DNA from: Comamonas sp.
GTDB taxonomy: Bacteria > Pseudomonadota > Gammaproteobacteria > Burkholderiales > Burkholderiaceae_C
Assembly: GCA_031277805.1 (NCBI GenBank)
Contig: JAITLR010000022.1
Span: forward strand, 1-64,000
Direction of reading: 5' to 3'
DNA length: 64,000 bases
Within the stretch, counting starts at the first letter, position 1. Each line of letters starts with the position of its first letter. Below the pieces are notes generated by a model. The model was not told the origin of the DNA. It was given only the letters and a program-made list of their open reading frames with translations, and did not search any database. Below are positions 61,399 through 64,000 of this stretch, in pieces. The translations under genes and the position numbers were made by a program.

Positions 61399-62979
61399 TT
61401 AGCCTGCCAGCTCGGTGGCATGTACGCGGTTGCCACCCCCGTGTTTGGCGGCATAGAGTTGTGAGTCGGCCTGCTCCAGCAGACCCTGGGCCGTGCCTGA
61501 CCCTGCTTGCAGCGTCGCCAGGCCGATGCTGATGGTGAGGTGCCCGGTCTCGGCCCTGGTGTTGGGCAATGCCAGTTGCTGCACTGCCTGGCGGATGCGC
61601 TCGGCCAGGGCCAGGGCATCGCTGGCGCCGGTGTCCGGCAGCAGGCAGGCAAACTCTTCGCCGCCATACCGGGCTGCCAGATCGGTAGCACGGGACGCAG
61701 TCTCTTTGAGCACTTTGGCGACGGCGCTCAGGTAGACATCGCCTGTGGCGTGGCCGTAATCGTCGTTCACCGCCTTGAAGCGATCCAGATCCGCCATCAG
61801 CATGCTCAGTGGCGTACCCATACGGCAGCTGCGGGCATGCTCGCGCAGCAGCTCCTGATCGAAAGCCCGGCGATTGGCCAGGCCTGTCAGGCCATCGGAC
61901 AGGCTCAGGTGCTTCAGCTGTTCGTTGGCGCTTTCCAGAGCCTTGGCCTGCTCCTGGATCTGGCGGTTGCGGTCGTTCAGCATCCTGGCCAGTCGTCGAT
62001 AGTAGAGAAAGGCCATGCCGAAGACCAGCACCAGCACCGTGCTGCCAATGCCGACGAACTGCCACAGCTGATGCTGGCTGCGCTGCTTGACATAGAGCTC
62101 TATAAGGTCGCGTTCGCCTTTTTCATGTTTGGTGACCGACAGCGAGACATCCATGGCTGCCAGATAGCGGTCAAATGCCTGCACGATGCGCTGGTTTTGC
62201 TCAGTGGGGCTGAAGTAGAAGCGATATTCACGCGGATCGTCGAGCAGGGTGTGTATGGCTTCCAGATCGAAATATTCGTGGGTATAGCGCTTTTCCTCGA
62301 AGATGCTCTGACTGAAGACGGCGGCATCCAGAGTTCCGTCCTGCAAGGCCTTGAACAGGCCGTCACTGTTGGCCTGGTCGAAGCGTTGCAGGCGACCGGG
62401 AGGGAGCAGGGATTGAAGCCGGGCGTCCAGCGCCACTCCCTTGACAACACCTACCTGAAAGGATTTCAGATCGTCGATATTGTCTATGGACAGCTGCCTG
62501 TCCTTGCGGGTAATGACGGCGTAGAAGCTTTGGTAGTAAGGCTCGGTGAAGATGCCGAGCCTGGCCCTCTGCGGCAGCAGGCTCAAGGGCATGAAAACAT
62601 CTGCGCGGCCTTGCTGTACCTGCTCTATCTTGTTGGCAACGGTCTGGGACAGGTCGCGGCCCGAATCTATTTCATAGCGCAGGCCCAGCTTGTCCGTGAT
62701 GAAGCACCAGGTATCAACGGCAACGCCGGCATAGCTGTCGCGCCTTTTGTCATAGCGGGACATGGGCGGGGCATCGACCGCGAGCACGCGCAGCGGGGGC
62801 ATGGAGTGAAATTCGGCCAGCTCCTCGGGGCTGATTTCCACGGGATGGAGCAGGCGGATATTCTGTGCGCCATTGCAGGCCTGGGTGCCTCCCCAGGCGG
62901 TTCCGCACCAGACCGCATAGAGCAGGCCACGCAGCATCGCTGTTGATCCACGTCTCATGAAATTGCCGTTGGCCCTCAT
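61399..62979 (-). CDS. Diguanylate cyclase with periplasmic amino-acid-binding-like sensor
   Basis: A 526-residue membrane sensor. After a signal or anchor near the N-terminus, a periplasmic SBP_bac_3-type domain (about residues 50-310) reads PPLRVLAVDAPPMSRYDKRRDSYAGVAVDTW and VGVVKGVALDARL. A membrane helix (WQFVGIGSTVLVLVFGMAFLYY) and a short coiled coil lead to a GGDEF domain. The active site is intact as RYGGEEFACLLPDTG, with the metal-site segment MLMADLDRFKAVNDDYGHATGD. I see no clear RxxD inhibitory site. It should make cyclic di-GMP in response to a small periplasmic ligand. Starts at 63000 and 62958 are also in frame. Confidence 0.9.
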   Translation of the reverse strand: MRANGNFMRRGSTAMLRGLLYAVWCGTAWGGTQACNGAQNIRLLHPVEISPEELAEFHSMPPLRVLAVDAPPMSRYDKRRDSYAGVAVDTWCFITDKLGLRYEIDSGRDLSQTVANKIEQVQQGRADVFMPLSLLPQRARLGIFTEPYYQSFYAVITRKDRQLSIDNIDDLKSFQVGVVKGVALDARLQSLLPPGRLQRFDQANSDGLFKALQDGTLDAAVFSQSIFEEKRYTHEYFDLEAIHTLLDDPREYRFYFSPTEQNQRIVQAFDRYLAAMDVSLSVTKHEKGERDLIELYVKQRSQHQLWQFVGIGSTVLVLVFGMAFLYYRRLARMLNDRNRQIQEQAKALESANEQLKHLSLSDGLTGLANRRAFDQELLREHARSCRMGTPLSMLMADLDRFKAVNDDYGHATGDVYLSAVAKVLKETASRATDLAARYGGEEFACLLPDTGASDALALAERIRQAVQQLALPNTRAETGHLTISIGLATLQAGSGTAQGLLEQADSQLYAAKHGGGNRVHATELAG

Positions 62980-63050
62980 GCAAACATTTTGCAACATCAA
63001 GATGCAGATTGTGGCGCTGCATGCTTTTTAGTACGTAAACAGTTGCCTCT

Positions 63051-64000
63051 TCAGCCGGTCGTTCCCGTACGCGCCAGATGCTGGTGCGCAAAGCCCTCGT
63101 ACCAGTCCAGACAGCCGGGGTTGGCCATGGCGTCCTTGTTGACCACCTTGGCCAGGGGCTGGCCCAGCAGCAGCTTCTTGATGGGCAGCTCCTGCTTTTT
63201 GCCGCTGAGCGTGCGCGGTATCTCGGCCACGGCAAAGATATCGTCGGGTACAAAGCGTGGCGACAGCGCCGAGCGGATGGCCTTGTTGATGCGCTCGCGC
63301 AGGGCTGCATCCAGTTCCACGCCGGGGCGCAGGGCGACAAACAGCGGCATATAGCTGTCCTTGCCCAGATACTCCAGGTCCACCACCATGCTGTCCAGCA
63401 CCTCGGGCAGGGCCTCGACGGCGCTGTAGATCTCGCTGGTGCCCATGCGCAGGCCGTGGCGGTTGATGGTGGCGTCGCTGCGGCCGTAGATGATGCAGCC
63501 GCCCTCGCCGAGCAGCCTGATCCAGTCGCCATGACGCCAGACCGGCCCCATCGCTGCCGGGCCGTCACCGCCGCCGGGTTGGCGCCCATGACCTGCGGGG
63601 TACATGTCGAAGTAGCTACTCAGATAGCGCTTGCCGTCCGCGTCTCCCCACAGGAACAGCGGCATGGATGGAATGGGCTGGGTGCAGACCAGCTCGCCGA
63701 CCTCGTCCATCACGGGCTGGCCCTCTTCGTTCCAGGCCTCGACGGCAGCGCCCAGCTGACGGCATTGCATGACTCCGGGCACCAGCGGCAGATCGCGGTT
63801 GCCACCGATAAAGGCCCCCGCGAAGTCGGTGCCGCCCGACAGGTTGTTCCACCAGATGTTGGCATGGCCGAGTTTGGCGAACTGCTCCGTGCCCCACTGC
63901 TGGACCTCGGCAGACAGTGGTGAGCCCGTACTGCCCAGCCCGCGTATGCGTGACAGATCGCCGCAGGCGGACAGATCGACACCGGCCTTCATGCAGTTGG
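63051..64000 (-). CDS. Acetoacetate-CoA ligase, C-terminal part
   Basis: The last 316 codons of an AMP-forming acyl-CoA ligase that starts beyond the right edge. The adenylate-forming core is clear: LRGLGSTGSPLSAE-type region, WWNNLSGGTDFAGAF, GRSDATINRHGLRMGTSEIYSAVEALPEVLDSMVVDLE, and the C-terminal catalytic lysine region RTLSGKKQELPIKKLLLGQP. The SGGTDFAG motif and overall order fit acetoacetyl-CoA synthetase rather than acetyl-CoA synthetase. It would activate acetoacetate in ketone-body or PHB metabolism. It faces the diguanylate cyclase gene on the same strand, 71 bases apart. Confidence 0.9.
   Translation of the reverse strand, partial: NCMKAGVDLSACGDLSRIRGLGSTGSPLSAEVQQWGTEQFAKLGHANIWWNNLSGGTDFAGAFIGGNRDLPLVPGVMQCRQLGAAVEAWNEEGQPVMDEVGELVCTQPIPSMPLFLWGDADGKRYLSSYFDMYPAGHGRQPGGGDGPAAMGPVWRHGDWIRLLGEGGCIIYGRSDATINRHGLRMGTSEIYSAVEALPEVLDSMVVDLEYLGKDSYMPLFVALRPGVELDAALRERINKAIRSALSPRFVPDDIFAVAEIPRTLSGKKQELPIKKLLLGQPLAKVVNKDAMANPGCLDWYEGFAHQHLARTGTTG

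Overview
The window looks like a chromosomal segment from a high-GC betaproteobacterium of the Comamonadaceae, most likely Comamonas (close to C. testosteroni). I infer this from the gene content: an mnmG-rsmG-parA-parB block, aerobic benzoyl-CoA (box) and homoprotocatechuate (hpa) catabolism, and several Bug-type solute receptors. Short intergenic repeats of a style common in that family point the same way. I see no rRNA, tRNA, CRISPR array, insertion sequence or prophage. Both ends are cut inside genes: a thiolase at the left and an acetoacetate-CoA ligase at the right.

Layout. 1-9.4 kb: thiolase (partial), a copper-responsive copZ-cueR pair with its CueR promoter, a chemoreceptor with a sigma-28 promoter, and a redox group (old yellow enzyme, GST, BLUF photoreceptor, FMN reductase). 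mnmG and rsmG follow. 9.5-12.5 kb: a LysE-type exporter, parA, an alpha/beta hydrolase and parB. Five parS-like palindromes lie between 0.6 and 11 kb, so this is the centromere region of the chromosome. 12.6-24.6 kb: class II aldolase, M20 carboxypeptidase, a divergent MFS/AraC pair, an ECF sigma/anti-sigma pair followed by a sulfite-dehydrogenase-like molybdoenzyme and cytochrome c, a membrane methyltransferase, two lipoproteins (Sel1 and CsgG families), an FAD-linked oxidase and a small exported protein. 24.8-28.2 kb: Bug receptor, BMP-family binding protein, PduO-type cobalamin adenosyltransferase, HD-domain protein.

28.3-32.9 kb: boxC-boxB-boxA, read leftward, which opens the ring of benzoyl-CoA. 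33.2-43.2 kb: threonine ammonia-lyase, slipin, a second divergent MFS/AraC pair, a tiny membrane protein, GTP-dependent PEP carboxykinase, LysR regulator, metallophosphoesterase, universal stress protein. 43.3-45.6 kb: LysR regulator and D-amino-acid dehydrogenase. 45.7-55.3 kb: hpaG1-G2-E-bug-D-F-H-ssadh-hpaI-hpaR, a complete homoprotocatechuate meta-cleavage route to pyruvate and succinate. 55.4-64 kb: exonuclease, flavin reductase, glutathione reductase, minCDE, enoyl-CoA hydratase, diguanylate cyclase and acetoacetate-CoA ligase.

The catabolic modules join at central metabolism: box and thiolase-type steps yield acetyl- and succinyl-CoA, hpa yields pyruvate and succinate semialdehyde, and PEP carboxykinase supports gluconeogenesis from them. 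The least explained structure is non-coding. At least four families of short repeats sit in the intergenic gaps. Two of them start within a few bases of stop codons, or supply the stop codon, of unrelated genes.
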